Numbered from the stretch's first letter, positions 1 to 12,965 are shown. The stretch is DNA of 64,000 nt from Antilocapra americana (GCA_007570785.1 ML660211.1:6600774-6664773), one strand, 5' to 3'. The notes: generated by a model from the letters alone, not told the origin. Program-made: numbers and translations.

Positions 1-2540
1 CTATGACCATTAGATATTTGCAGCTTGAGTTTTTTTGTCGTTATTCAAACAACTTCATTTACAAGGAAGTAAATCCCTCTCATTTAGTAATTCATTACCT
101 GTAATAATAAGTTTCAGATACTATTTAAAGAAAGTAAAAATGTCTCCCCGAGTAAAACAAACCTCAATATCAGTGATGCTCCAGCTGTTCAGTGTTCTCT
201 TCCCTGCCCCATGAGTGTGCCCAGCTTTTGCAGCTGTGGAGCTGAAATATGAGTTGGCATCTAACCATGCCCAATACAGAATGTGGCATCAATAGGAGCT
301 ACATTGTATTCAGAACCTTCTGTATTGGTAATTTAGGAGAGTTGCTTTTACATAAGATATACGGTGAGGTTATAATTTTTCCTATTGTGGGTAAAATCAA
401 GTGAGTTACTTCTATTAACTTTTGTAACAGTACAAGCTTTTAGGAACATTTGTCCTGCAGGAAAAGTCTAAAAAGACTTTCAACCCATTCCTTTCGCCAT
501 GGCTTAAGAAAATCTGCTTTTCTCTTCTTTGGATTCAGTCAAAATAGATCAGAGAGGCTGTGCATAAAGAAGATAAATCTTGGTTCCCTAAGAGAAATGT
601 CACTATATGGAATGAGATTGCCTGAATTAGTATTCAAAACTCAAAGCAAGGGCCTAGGCATTCATTGTGTTGCCTGTTACCAGTGCAGAGTTCAACTCAA
701 AGTCTCTCTGCTGAATCCGTCAGGCTCTATGTTCTTAAGAAGCACAGAATGTGTTCTTGTGAAGTAATGAGTATAAACACGCAGGCCTTGGTTGGACATG
801 ATCAGTAAGGGTGTTGCTACATCTGTGCATAAGTATTCATTGTTGTATGTAGTTTTGTCTTTAATACAAATTTGTTGTGGCAAAAACACATGTTAAGCTG
901 TCCAGATTTCTGAGTTTGGAACAATTTGATGTAACAAAATGAAGTAAGATCCGGATAATTTCAAGAAAAAAAAAATTAGATTGCCTACTCCTGAGGCAGT
1001 TGGAAACCTGGAAATCAGAGAGGTTTGTATTGATTAATGTTTTGTAATTAAATAAATAAAGATGTCAAGCATTTTTTTTTAAAGCTGAAACCAGTATCTA
1101 ATTTCCTATTGTTAAACTATCCATGTTTACTGTATTTCCAGGTAGAATATAACTAAAAAATAAGCATTATCCACCTTATATACATACTTTGTTAATTCTG
1201 AATAAAGCTATAAGGTAATCACAGAACTGACCATTTCCATCATAGTAAAACAAGGTAGAGGAATGCTAATTACAACAGTGTCCTTTTACGACCAATATTA
1301 CATGATTCTATGTCCTTCAATTCACTTTAACATTTTTTTGTAGTAAGATCTCCATATTAAGGAATTCTAATAGTACTTATTACCAAAATGCCATATTTAC
1401 TCCTCAAGAGATAAAAGTTCTGCTTCCCACTATTTATAATTTGATCAAGGGAGCAAGTGGTCAATAGAAGCATTTTCAAAATTTAAGCCATTAATAATAC
1501 TGGTATTTCACAATTACCAGGAATTTATACTACACCCTAACAGCGTGTATGTAAGTTTAATAGAACTCTTTGGTGAGTCTTCCGGTCTCAGGAGGATATA
1601 GATAGATAATATTTGGTGCTAAGTTCTGAGCTCTACACTTACAAGATGTTTTTCAAATCTTTCTTACACTTTCTATTGAGTCCATTGTCAAATGAAATCT
1701 GTCCTTAGAGTAATTGAAAACTGCTCCATATTGTCATTGGGAGATGTACAGCAATACACTTTGATTACAGCAACAGACATATTTATCTTTCACCATCACA
1801 TTGAACTGTCAGACATTTTTCTCTTTTACCATCACATTGAACTGTGAATATAAATGATTTGTCAACTGTTGACAAGCAGATAATTGGTATAGTTTGTTCA
1901 ACTGAAATTATGTCTATTTTTTAGATCTTCTGCATGGTTAAAGATACTAATACCATAAGTCACATTTCAATGGAAATTTGATGGCCTTACAAGGTCTTCT
2001 AAATTCTAATCAGAATTTGTTTTCCTTCATTGCTATATATTGTTTACTAAAAGCAAAAATCACACATCTTAGCAGTATTGCCAGGGTAACAATTTATTCC
2101 CTCAATGGTTTAGGAATCATTTGATAAGTACACTATGTAATTATTTTGGCTTCACTTAGATAATTGCCTTAAAGAATAATTTAAATACAACAGACTGCAT
2201 TATCTAAATTTTCATGCATTGGAAAGCTTTCAGTGTTTCAAGTGAACGCATGTTTGGGTTGTTCAAGACATCGGTAGAAAGGATCCTAGTGAAACCAGGC
2301 TCCAGAGCTACTAAAAAATTGCTAATATAATGCCATAAAATACAAATGTAGTAAAAAATGAACTCATTTTTAAGTCCTACAAACTATCACAAATTTCTAA
2401 ATTTCTATAGGTTAATCCAAAAGAATGACAATACTAGTTTTCAGGAGAAATATGAACACCAGACAGTTCTAGTTGCAAATTGTTACAATGAATTACAAAT
2501 CAGATTTCAAAAAATGTAGTTTTATTCCTTGTATTATATA
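1..2540. other. AT-rich sequence with no recognised gene or repeat
   Basis: No family-level repeat or coding signature was recognised on either strand. The open frame at 450-767 has no domain-like features and low-complexity flanks. A 36-bp imperfect tandem duplication (1774-1809 and 1810-1845) is the only local structure noted. Confidence 0.6.
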
Positions 2541-2592
2541 TGATACATACATATACATATGTATATATTATACATATGTGTATATATATATG
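2541..2592. repeat. AT/CA-rich microsatellite
   Basis: Alternating TA, CA and TG dinucleotides run directly into the 5' end of the following SINE. This looks like simple-sequence expansion at or near the insertion site. Confidence 0.7.
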
Positions 2593-2790
2593 AAGGTTTC
2601 CCACATCTCAGACGGTAAAGAATCTGCCTGCAATGCAGGAGGCCAGGGTTCGAACCTTGGGTTGGGAAGATCTCCTGGAGAATGTAAGGGCAACCAACTC
2701 CAGTATGCTTGCCTGGAGAATCCCACAGACAGAGGCACCTGGCGGACTACAGTCCATGGGGTCACAAACATACACACAATGTGTGTACAG
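2590..2790 (+). mobile_element. Bov-tA-type SINE, plus strand
   Basis: It carries the ruminant tRNA-derived SINE signature: a 'ggtaaagaatctgcctgcaa' block, then 'gggttcgaacc' (B-box-like), 'ttgggaagatctcctggaga', and a 3' part ending near 'agtccatggggtcacaaa'. It is diverged, and the frames overlapping it are spurious. Confidence 0.9.
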
Positions 2791-3582
2791 GTGTGTGTTA
2801 AATATCTATAATGAATACATAAACATACATGTGTACTAATTTTATATTGGACCACAATTCATGAAAGAATGTTAATGTTTTATTTGGTATGTTTATGCTA
2901 TTCAGAATCAAAGCTTAATCTTTCAAAATGATATAAATTAGAAAATAGCAGCTTGAATACAGCATAAGTTTATAGAAAATATATTTTATACTAACCCTTT
3001 ACTCCAGCCACAAGGATTGTAAGAGGCCTATTTTGAAAAGCTTCCCAAAGCTGAGATAGTGAATGACAAAAAACAAATAATGAAAGCTATTGGCAGTTAT
3101 TATTGAAAAGTTATTTCATTTTAATTGAGTAAATTTGTTGTATCAAAACCAGACATATAACTTGGAGACTGTGCATTCTGTTCCAGGCCAGCCCAATGAA
3201 ATGCATTTCATGATAAAGCGAGTCATATAATTTTTTGTTTCCCAGTTCATGTAAGTTATGTTTACAGTATGCTATTAAGTTTGAAATAGCATTAAGCCAA
3301 AAAAAGAACATACCTTAATTTTTTTAAAAGTGAAGTTGGGAAAATGGCACCAATAGCTTTGTTCCATGCAAGGTTGCCACAAACCTTCAGCTTATTTTTT
3401 AAAAAAATCAATATATGCAAAGTACAATAAATCAAAGTTCAATAAAATAAACTATGTCTGTATTGGAAATATATATTCAGATTGTCAGTTCGCTTTTGTT
3501 TTCAGGATGGGCATATGAAACATCAGTAGACAGCACTGAGCTCATATAGACTTACATGTAATCATAATTATAAGTCATTCTT

Positions 3583-3827
3583 ATTGTTCAGTCTCCAAGT
3601 CATGCCTGACTCTTGGGACCCCATGGACTAATGCACGCCAGGCTCCTCTATTTCCCACTATCTCCCAGAGTTTGCTCAAATTCATGTCCATTAAATTAGT
3701 GACACTATCTAAACATCTCATCCTCTGATGCCCCTTCTTCTTTTGCCTTCAATCTTTCCTTGCATCCGGTCTTTTCCAATGACTCAGACTCTTCACATCA
3801 GGTGGCCAAAGTCTGTTTATATACATT
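3583..3827 (-). mobile_element. BovB LINE, 3'-end fragment, minus strand
   Basis: The plus strand reads as the reverse complement of the BovB 3' end: 'cttcaatctttcctt', 'cacatcaggtggccaaag'. The piece is 5'-truncated. It is flanked by imperfect direct repeats of about 22 bp ending in 'atcataattataagt' (left, to 3575) and 'ctcataattataagt' (right, to 3850), which look like a target site duplication. Confidence 0.8.
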
Positions 3828-3852
3828 TACATGCACTCATAATTATAAGTAG

Positions 3853-3875
3853 TTACATATATATATATATATAAA
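3853..3875. repeat. (TA)n microsatellite
   Basis: A short run of TA dinucleotides lies immediately 5' of a plus-strand SINE. Confidence 0.8.
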
Positions 3876-3883
3876 ATATAAAA

Positions 3884-4086
3884 AAAGGGATTCTCTGGTG
3901 GCTCAGATGGTAAAGAATCTGCCTGTAATACTGGGGACCCAGGTTCAGTCCCTGGATTGGGAAGATCCCCTGGAGAAGGAAAACCGACTCCAGTAATCTA
4001 GCCTGGAGAATTCCATAGAGAGAGGAGCCTGGCGGGCTACAGTAGTCCATAGGGTCACAAGAGTCAGACACAACTTAGCAGCTAAT
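3884..4086 (+). mobile_element. Bov-tA-type SINE, plus strand
   Basis: Signature blocks are 'ctggtggctcagatggtaaa', 'gggaagatcccctggagaag' and 'gagcctggcgggctacagta', ending at 'gagtcagacacaacttagca'. A short insertion duplicates 'agt' in the 3' part. The minus-strand frame across it is spurious. Confidence 0.92.
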
Positions 4087-4089
4087 AAT

Positions 4090-5745
4090 TTGAATGCATT
4101 TATAAGTTACTATTTGATTAAGTTGGTGAAAATCAGCATAGAGAATTTAAGTGGTTTGTTAAAAATAAGATTCTTAGTCTAAAACAGACTATTGAAACAA
4201 ATAACTTGATTACAAAGTTTAGTTAAATTATCCTTTAATTGGTTGTAAAATTTTATTAAACCCAAGTTGTTATTGTTGTTTGCAAGCAGTGCCCCAAATC
4301 TGTGTTGGCTGCTGTATATCCTGTATTTTTTTAATATAATTAGTTCTATTCTTATTATTCTGCTTTTATAAAGAAAATTTTCATTTAGAGTTTCCTTTTG
4401 TCTAATTACAGATTTTTGAGGCAGATTACATAAAATATTAATGTTAGGGCCAAGAAAGTCTTAGTTTATTTACAGGCATTTTATTTTCAAAATTCCAAGT
4501 TTTCATATGAAAATTACCAGCATATTGCAAGAGCATTAATTAAATTATCAGGATTTATCTGACTGAGATTTTGAAACATGTTGTTATAAATGTTGGTGTG
4601 GACTCATTGTTTATAAGCTGTTATTATTTTATAAAATATAACAGTCCCTTATTCAAAATTATAGATTTTTTCATGTCTCTGTAATCTACATTTTTTTCTC
4701 TTTAAATTACAGTATCTAAAACTATGTTGAGACTGTTAATCATATGTCAGGGAAAAAAAAAAAAACCCTAACATTAAACAAAAACTGAACGTGTGAATAC
4801 AATGGCAAAATGTAGACTCTAAAAATGTCAGTGCAAGTAATCTTAAAAGTCAATGAGAGAATGATAATTGCTTTGTGACCCTTTTGTTTGCTTTAGTTGT
4901 TAAAATACTAAAAACTCTCTGACAGATGGGGAAAAGCCCTCTAACTGCTGGTCAAATATATAGAGATAATTTTTTTAAAAGCCAAGTACAGCTAATAGAC
5001 ATTTAGAATATTATAATACTAAACATTAGAAATATTGAGTATTAGAGTGTTACTTTTCTGTTTTTTTAATCTTATTAAGTTTGAAAAATATTCTCCTTTT
5101 CTCACCATAAGATTTATGAAACATAGTATCTTTCTATGCTTTGATGAATTATGACTCCTTCCTAAGTTTGGATAAGCTTTCAACATTTTACCCTTTGAAG
5201 TTTTAAATGTCATGAAATATCTCTCAATTCCTTTAATGAGAAGTTTTTGCCAGTGTCACTTCCTCTGGAACATTTTCATCTTTTTGTCACAATCATTTTT
5301 CTCATTTATTTTGATAATGTTGCCTAGACTAAGTTTTTCTGTATGCATATCTAGTCTCTGTAGAATGACAACTGTGTCAACATTCCCATGGTCAGCTATT
5401 TTTCTATAACTTCATACACCTTCAATTTAAATTTGACATCGGGCATTATTACTTTTATTTGCTGCAGTTTCACCTTTGTTGGATAACTCTCTCTTTTATT
5501 ATCCATTTTTGTAAAATTTCACATGGCTTAAGCACTGGCTATATAACCAGCAATAACTGATTATGAATACAACTTTGCTGTCTGTGCAAGACTTCAGAGA
5601 AACACAAATGAACCAAACAACATATGGACAAAAATAGAATTTGGACTATTATAGAAGGTTAGGAAACAAGAGATTAGAGAAAAGGCAGGGAAGGATATGG
5701 TTACAGTTTATGCTATGAGTTTTGTGCAGGAATAGTGCCCCAAAA
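4090..5745. other. AT-rich sequence with no recognised gene or repeat
   Basis: I saw no repeat family, RNA gene or plausible coding frame on either strand. The two ~65-codon frames at 5019-5213 and 5212-5409 have no supporting features. Confidence 0.55.
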
Positions 5746-6228
5746 CAATAGTGGTTGTTGTTAAGCCACTCAGTTGTGTCTGACTGTTTGCAAACCCATT
5801 AACTGCAGCATGTCAGGCTTCCCTGTCCTTCCCTATCTTCTGGAGTTTGTCAAAATCATGTTCATTGGATCGAAGATGCCATTCAACCATCTCATCTGCT
5901 GTTGCCCTCTTCTCCTCCTGCCTTCAATCCTTCCCAACATCAGGGGTTTTTCCAATGAGTTGGCTCTTTGCATCAGGTGGCCAAACAATTGAAGCTTCAG
6001 CTTTACCATCAGTCCTTCTAATGAGTATTCAGGGTTGATTTTCTTTAGGATTAACTGGTTTGATCTCCTTGTTGTCCAAGGCAATCAAAGAGTCTTCACC
6101 AGTACCACAGTCCAAAAGCATCAATTCTTCAGTGCTTAGCTTTTTTTATGGTCCAAATCTCTCATCCATACATCACTACTAGAAAAAGCATAGCTTTGAC
6201 TATATGGACAGACCTTTGTGAGTCAGCT

Positions 6229-6475
6229 TTTTTTTTTTTTCCCAATGTATTTCTTTTCTTTTTTTTTTTTTTTAGTTTTGCCATACAATGACATGATATC
6301 ACCATGGGTTTACATATACTCCCCCTCCAGAACCCCCCTCCCTCTTCCCTCCCTCCTCCCTCCCCCTGGGAAATCTCGATGCACCAGCCCCGAGCATCAA
6401 TCCTGGGCTGGCGATTGATTAGACATATGATAATTAACATGTTTCAATGCCATTCTCCCATATCATCCCACCCTT
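6229..6475 (-). mobile_element. Ruminant L1 3' UTR, minus strand, nested in BovB
   Basis: On the plus strand, T-runs (the L1 poly-A tail reversed) are followed by 'ttttgccatacaatgacatg', a C/T-rich block and 'ttaacatgtttcaatgcc'. This is the reverse complement of the same 3' UTR seen at 52670-52920 and 62150-62410. BovB continues on both sides. Confidence 0.8.
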
Positions 6476-6636
6476 TCACTTTCATCAGGAGGCTCTTTAG
6501 TTCTTTGCTTTTTGCTATTACGGTGGTGTTATCTGCATATTTGAGATTGTTGATATTTCTCCCAACAATCTTGATTCCAGCTTGACTTCATCTAGCCCAG
6601 CATTTCACATGATGTACTCTGCATATAAGTTGAATA

Positions 6637-6814
6637 GTGTGTGAAAGTCACTCATTTGTGCCCGACCCTTTGAGACCCCATGATCTATCTATACGGTCCA
6701 GAATACTGGAGTGGGTAGCCGTAACCTTCTCCAGGGATCTTCCCAACCCAGGGTTGAATCCAGGTCTCCCACATTGCAGGCAGATTCTTTACCAACTGAG
6801 CCACCAGAGAAGCC
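6637..6814 (-). mobile_element. Bov-tA SINE, minus strand, with target duplication
   Basis: The reverse complement of the SINE signature is clear ('ctccagggatcttcccaacc', 'ttgcaggcagattctttacc'). It is flanked by 13-bp direct repeats in BovB, tataagttgaata (6624-6636) and tataagttaaata (6815-6827), with one mismatch. This dates the SINE as younger than the BovB. Confidence 0.93.
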
Positions 6815-9204
6815 TATAAGTTAAATAAGCAGGTGACAATATGTGGCCTTGATGTAGTCCTTCCCCAATTTTGAACCAGTCCTTTGTTCCATGTCCAGTT
6901 CCAACTGTTGTTTCTTGACCTGTATATAGGTTTCTCAGGAGACAGCTATGGTAGTCTGGTATTCAAATTTCTTTAAGAATTTTCCAGTTCGTTGTGATCC
7001 ACACAGTTAAAGGCTTTGGCATAGTCAATAAAGCAGGAGTAGGTGTTTTATTCTGGAACCCTCTTGCTTTTGCGATGATCCAACAGATGTTGGCAATTTG
7101 ATCTCTGATTCCTCTTCCTTTTCTAAATCCACCTTGAACACCTGGACGTTCATGGTTCACATACTGTTGAAGCCTGGCTTGGAAAATTTTGAGCATTACT
7201 TTACTAGTGTGTAAAATGAGTGTAATTGTGCAGTAGTTTGAACATTCTTCAGCAGTGCCTTTCTTTGGGATTGGCATGAAAACTGACCTTTTCCAACCCT
7301 GTGGCCACTGCTAAATTTTCCAAAATTTCTGGCATATTGAGTATAACACTTTAACTGCATCATTGTTTAGTATCAGAAATAGCTTGCATCATTGTTTAGT
7401 ATCAGAAATAGCTAAGCTGGAATTCCATCACCTTCACTAGCTTTGTTTATAGTAATGCTTCTAAGGCCCTCTTGACTTCACATTCCAAGATGTCTGGCTC
7501 TACATGAGTAATCACACCATCATGGTTATCTAGATCACTAAAATATTTTTTGTAAAGTTCTTCTGTGTACTCATGCCACCTCTTAATCTCTTCTGCTTCT
7601 GTTAGGTCCATGACATTTCTGTCCTTTATTGTGCCCATCTTTGCATGAAATGTTCCCTTGGTATCTCTAATTTTCTTGAAGAGATCTCTAGTCTTTCCCA
7701 TTCAATTGTTTTCCTCTACTACCTTGTATTGTTCACCTAAGAAGGCTTTCTTATCTCTCCTTGCTATTCTTTGGAACTCTGCATTTAGATGGGTATACCT
7801 TTCCTTTTCTCCTTTGCTTTTCATTTCTCTTCTTTTCTCAGATATTTTAAGGCCTTCTCAGACAGTCATTTTGCCTTTTTGCATTTCTTTTTCTTGGGGA
7901 TGGCTTTGATCACCACCTCCTGTATAATGTTGCAAACCTCTGTCCATAGTTCTTAAGGAACTATTATATCTAATTCCTTGAACCTATTTCTCACTTCCAC
8001 TGTATAATTATGAATTTGATTTAGGTCATACCTGAATGGCCTAATGGTTTCCCCTGCTTTCTTCAATTTAAGTCTGAATTTTTCAGTAAAGTGTTCATGA
8101 TCTGAACCACCATCTGAGCCACTGTTGTATTTGCTGACTATATAGAACTTCTTCATCTTTGGCTGCAAAGAATATAATCAATCTGATTTCAGTATTAGCC
8201 ATCTGGTGATGTCCGCATATGTGGTCCTCTCTTGTGTTGTTTGAAGAAGGTGTTTGCTATGACCAGTGCAAAAAAAAAGAAAAAACAACACACACAAAAA
8301 AACTCTGTTAGTGTTTGCTCTGCTTCATCTTATATTCCAAGGCCAAACTTGCTTATTATTCCAGACATCTCTTAACTTCCTATTTTTCCATATAAATCCC
8401 CTGTGATGAAAAGGACATCTTTTTTTGGCATTATTTCTAGAAGGTCTTATAGGTCTTCATGGAACCATTCAACTTCAACTTCCTCAGCATTAATGGTTGG
8501 GGCCTAGACTTGGATTGCTGTGATATGAATGATTTGCCTTGGAAACAAATGGAGATCATTCTTTTATTTTTAAGATTGCACCCAAGTGCTGTAGTTTGGT
8601 CTCTTTTGTTGACTGTGAGGGCTACTCCATTTCTTCTAAGGGATTCTTGCCCATAGTAGTAGATTTTATCATCATCTGAATTAAATTCACCCTTTCCGGC
8701 CCATTTTAGTTCACTGATCCCTAAACTGTCAATCTTGTCATCTCCTGTTTGACTACTTCCAATTTGCCTATATTCATGAACCTAGCATTCCATTTTCCTA
8801 TGCAATACTGTTCTTTACAGCATCAGACTTTACTTTCATCATCAGACTCATCTACAACTGGGTGTTGTTTCTGCTTTAGCTCAGTCTCTTCATTCTTTCT
8901 CAAGCTGCTTCTTAGCTCTTCTCCTGTAGCATATTGGACACCTACTGACCTGGGGGTTTCCTCTTTCAGTGTCATACATTTTTGCCTTTTCCCTCTTCAT
9001 GGAGTTCTCAAGACAATAATGCTGAAGTGGTTTGCCATTCCCTTCTCCAATAATATTTGTACAAATGAATAATGTAAGTTGTGCACAAAGGACAAATACA
9101 AAAAAAGTGTTGGCAAAGAAAAACCACAAACTAAAACACACAGAAATGCATGCACTGGGGTATGCATGATACTAAATACCAAAAGATGTCAAGCTCCTGG
9201 AACA

Positions 9205-10075
9205 AATAGATAAATTAATTCTACAACAAACTGGAATTAAGTTTGCAGATGGAATTAAAGTTAACACTTGTGATGGTTAACTGTATATGTCAGCTTTGCT
9301 AAATAAGCCACAGTACCCAAATATTTGGTCAAGGATCAGTCTAGATGTTCAAAGTAAGTGTTTTTCAGTTGAGATTAACATTTAATTCAACAGATTTAGC
9401 GTAAAGCAGGTTAATTTCTGTAATGAGGTTGGACCTCATCCAGTCATTTGAAGACCATAAGGAAAAGGCTACCATGCCCTGAGAAAAATAGGATTCTGAA
9501 CCAGATTGCCTTCAGTCTTGAAGTTTGAAGTCAGCTCTTCACTGGGTCTCCATCTGTGGGCTTTGCCACCAACTTTGGACTTGCCAGCCCCCATAATCAC
9601 ATAGGCTAATATTTTAAAATAAATCTCTCTCTCTCTCCACATATGTGTATACCCCTCCTATTTGTTCTGTTTCTCTGGTGAACTCTGACTGATAACATTA
9701 GTCAATTAATGTTAAAATAATGAAATTATCCCAAATAATCTGGGAGTGCATATGTTTGTAATTAAAAGGGTCTTAAAAGTGGAAGAAGTGAGAGCCAGAG
9801 AGAGATGTGAGCATGGAAGAGGCCATGCACCCTTGCTGGCTTTGAAAATAAAGTAAGCAGACCGACAGTCAGGGAATGCCAGAAGCCTCTAGAAGCCGGA
9901 AAAAACAAATCAGATTCTCCAACAGGGCCTCGAGAAAAGAACAAAAAACCCACCAACTCCTTGATTTTAGCCTAGTGAGACTTGTGCTGAAACTATGACC
10001 TACAGAATTTCAAGGTTATTAATCTGTGTTGTTTTAAGCCACTAAATTTGTTACAACATAAATAGGAAACAAGTT
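9205..10075 (+). mobile_element. MLT1-like MaLR LTR, split by a second LTR
   Basis: Sequence at 9225-9252 ('tttgcagatggaattaaagt') and 9700-10075 ('gtgagagccagagagagatg', 'tgttgttttaagccactaaa') resembles the two parts of an MLT1-type LTR. The middle (9255-9697) is a different element. Assignment is by recalled motifs only. Confidence 0.6.
9255..9697 (+). mobile_element. Solo LTR-like element nested in MLT1-like LTR
   Basis: It starts 'ttgtgatggttaactgtata', has 'gagattaacatttaattcaa' and 'tgaggttggacctcatccag', an AATAAA inside 'ttaaaataaatctctctctc', and ends 'gtgaactctgactgataaca'. It looks like a class III (ERVL-type) LTR, but I am not certain of the family name. Confidence 0.55.
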
Positions 10076-10296
10076 CAAAACTAGAAATATGCAGTCATAT
10101 CAAAAATTTCCTCATGAATTCTGAAAACCTGTGTACATCTTTGAAAGCATTTTAACAGCATCACTTACTTTACTAGAAATAAAACATCCCTCTGTGCATT
10201 ATAATTACCTCAAGGATAAGAGATCGTATGGGATAAAATTTGTAGAATATTTTACTAAAATCAAATAAATCACCCAGTCATAGATTAATAATTTTT

Positions 10297-10487
10297 TTAA
10301 GTGTTACTTGCTCAGTTTTGTCTGACTTTTTGCAAGCCAATGGGTTCCTCTGTCCATGGAATTCTCCAGGCAAGAATACTGGAATGGGTTGCCATTCCCT
10401 TCTCCAGGGGATCTTCCTGACCCAGGGATCAAGCCCAGGTCTCCTGCATTGCAGGCAGATTCTTTACCATCTGAGCCATAGGTAGAG
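10297..10487 (-). mobile_element. Bov-tA-type SINE, minus strand
   Basis: The reverse-strand signature is complete: 'ggaattctccaggcaagaat', 'cttctccaggggatcttcct', 'gcattgcaggcagattcttt', ending 'accatctgagcca'. Confidence 0.93.
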
Positions 10488-10489
10488 TT

Positions 10490-11935
10490 TATACATGAAA
10501 TTTTGACATTTATTTAATTTCACTTAACATGTCCGATCATAGCTCCCATCTTGTTTGTAGGAGCTGAATGTACTGCCAACTGGAAATGCTGCTAAATGTG
10601 AAATTTCTGGAAGATGTTTGCATTAACCATGCCATGATGTTTCTGATTGTTATGGAGGAATTGGAATGAGATGTGTATAGTCTTCAATTTCTCTATCCCT
10701 ATCTCTTTTCTGCCCACTTATTTATGTTGGTGGAAGAGAGTATGATTTATAGGTGCATCCTATCAAGAAGCACAATCATTTTCTCACCTTTTATGTTAGA
10801 ATAGTTGCCAGTGATTATAATAATGGCTATTTATTCCCATATGTGAGTGATACTACAATGCTGATATGATCTGTTTACATTGTAGTCAGGTAGTTAGAAA
10901 ATCCTTAGTCAGTGTTGATTGGCAGGAAGGAAAGGACATAGAGATGCCTTTAGCTATTTTTAAGTATCATAAAAATCATCCCAGTTATATTAAATTCAGG
11001 GACCACTTAATTTTCAGAGAACTCTTATCCCTCAAAGATGGTTTAAGCAAGAGTAAATGTTAACTGTCTGAATTTAAAGCTAATAAATAATTTCTATATC
11101 TCAAATAATGCAGACCATGCTACATATATGGATTTTAGATTTTTAAGTGGAATTATATTTTTATTATGTGTTCATTGAAAGTATTTTGAGACTTTTCTAG
11201 AGTGGGTGAGCAAACTAAAAATGAAAATCCTGGGAATAAAATGATCTTTAGGGATTACTAATATCATATAATCTTTATCAAATAATAGTTATTTCTTTAA
11301 AAAAAAATTGATATATAGTAAAATATACATATATATTAACTTTTGCACAGCAAGCACTGGGAATTATGACTTAAACCCGATTCCTGCCCTCTAAGCCAGT
11401 GTTGAGGAGAAAACCTTCTTTACTTCCTAGGCTTGAAAATGGGAGCCTGAAAATTAAACTACCAAAAAGCAGATCAAAAGGACAAAGAAAACATTCCATT
11501 TTATTAATATTTTGCATTCACAGAAGTTCACAAAAGAAATGAATTTCGAAGAAACAGGTAGATCCGGGGGCTTATATATCATTTTAACAAAAGAAAGGGG
11601 ATTTGGGCTTCAGATGATGAGAAATCATGGGGAACGGGAGATGATATATATGGGGGAGCTCATGGGAGATTGAGGTTAGTTTATCTCTATTTTAGTAAAG
11701 TCTGCTTTTGCCAACTCCTGTGTCCTTTTCTCATCAGTGTCCAGTGATGAGTGTTCTTCTCCACCCTAATATAGGAAAGACATCTTCACGAAGGGAAATT
11801 ATCTCCTGCTTTGAGATAGAGAAAGGGATGACAGAGAACACTGCCTGTGTCTGTTGCTTTCCCACTGCCTTAAATTCAAAATAGTTCTTATGTTAGAGGG
11901 GCATATTTGCAGTGGCATAGTCTGTCCGCCTTCAC
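10490..11935. other. No recognised gene; possible unassigned old repeat at 11.4-11.9 kb
   Basis: 10490-11380 shows nothing recognisable. 11400-11930 is less AT-rich and has the texture of an old LTR ('ggatttgggcttcagatgat', 'gaggggcatatttgcagtgg'), but I cannot name a family and no coding frame is supported. Confidence 0.4.
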
Positions 11936-11937
11936 AA

Positions 11938-12140
11938 GGCACTTTACTTAGACCTTGACATACTTAGGACACTTAACACTTTCCACAACCCTACCAAATA
12001 AGTATTATAATTATCCTCATTTTAAAGACTTAGAAAACCTCAGAAACTGTTCTAACTCATATTGCAGTACAGATGACAAAGTTAATATTTGAGCTCAGAT
12101 TTGTCTGGCATGGAATTCTGTGCTCTTCAGCCATACACTT
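11938..12140 (-). mobile_element. MIR-like SINE, minus strand
   Basis: The plus strand reads as the reverse complement of the MIR core: 'ataattatcctcattttaaa' then 'cttagaaaacctcagaaact' and 'gagctcagatttgtctggca'. It is old and diverged, as expected for a mammal-wide repeat. Confidence 0.65.
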
Positions 12141-12144
12141 CATT

Positions 12145-12965
12145 AAGTAGGAATTAGATATGTGGAAAGAGTTTGGAAGGAGAGGAAAGAACTTGTAAGG
12201 AGACTCATATATGAGAGATATGTACATCTGGACATTAGCATATAAATCAGAGAAATGAAAAGAGATGAAACTAGAGAAATAATCAGGGGTCAGCTAATGA
12301 ACTGTTTTAATCAACCTGGATTATGTCCAAAGAATTCAGGCTGAAAAGATGATAGGAGCAAGATTTACATTGAAAGCTCACCTACTGGAATGCAGAAAAA
12401 ACTGGAGTGGAAAAGGCCTAGAGGCATGGACTAGTATAAAGAAGCTACATATTAACATGATATGATCCAGCTGAGGGATACTGGTGGCCTAATATGAGAC
12501 AGTCCCACTCAAATGGCAGGAAGTAAATGGATTACAGAAACATAAAGTAAGAAGGATGGTACTCAGTGAATATCCTGAAGGAGTGAATCTGAGGAAAGGG
12601 AGGAGTCAGATTTACATATGGGATGATAATGGGTAGAACAGAAAAGAGCTTTGGCGGGGGGAAATGAGATGAGGCTCTAGTGAGTAGAAATTGCTGGCTT
12701 CAGGACAAGGATAGAGGTATATCACTTAGGAAATTATGGATTGCAAATGAGGTATGAGAGTTGATGAGATCACCTATGTTGTGTATGTAGAATGAGGAGA
12801 AAAAGATTCTGAGCACAGGGAACAGTACCAAGGAGGAAGGCATTAGTGCAAGGAAAACCAGAGAGGGAAGAGTAAGAGGGATAGAAGATTAACAGTTTGT
12901 CGTATATGGCCCTTATGTTGAGGTATGTTCCTTCTATTCCTACTTTCTGGGGAGTTTTTATCATA
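12145..12965. other. Probable ancient interspersed repeat, family not assigned
   Basis: Purine-rich text with phrases such as 'gagttgatgagatcacctat' and 'ctgagcacagggaacagtac' resembles an ancient mammalian repeat. I cannot assign the family. No gene is supported. Confidence 0.35.

Larger units (their letters stand above)
5747..9048 (-). mobile_element. Long BovB LINE, minus strand, with nested L1 and SINE
   Basis: This is a BovB (RTE-clade) retrotransposon read on the minus strand. The 3' end is at about 5747, the 5' side at about 9048. Reverse transcriptase remnants are visible in frames at 6963-7277 (PIPKKGTAEECSNYCTI, then QARLQQYVNHERPGVQGGFR) and more decayed remnants continue to 8168. 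The region 8400-8760 corresponds to the endonuclease side. Stops and indels break every domain, so it is not functional. It is interrupted by an L1 3' end (about 6229-6475), which also replaces some BovB sequence, and by a SINE (6637-6814). A 29-bp tandem duplication sits at 7356-7413 and an A-rich insertion near 8268-8305. Confidence 0.88.

Noticed and set aside
450..767. 105-codon open frame near the left edge
   Set aside because: No domain, signal or repeat-protein features, AT-rich context, and a competing frame on the other strand. Length is within chance expectation.
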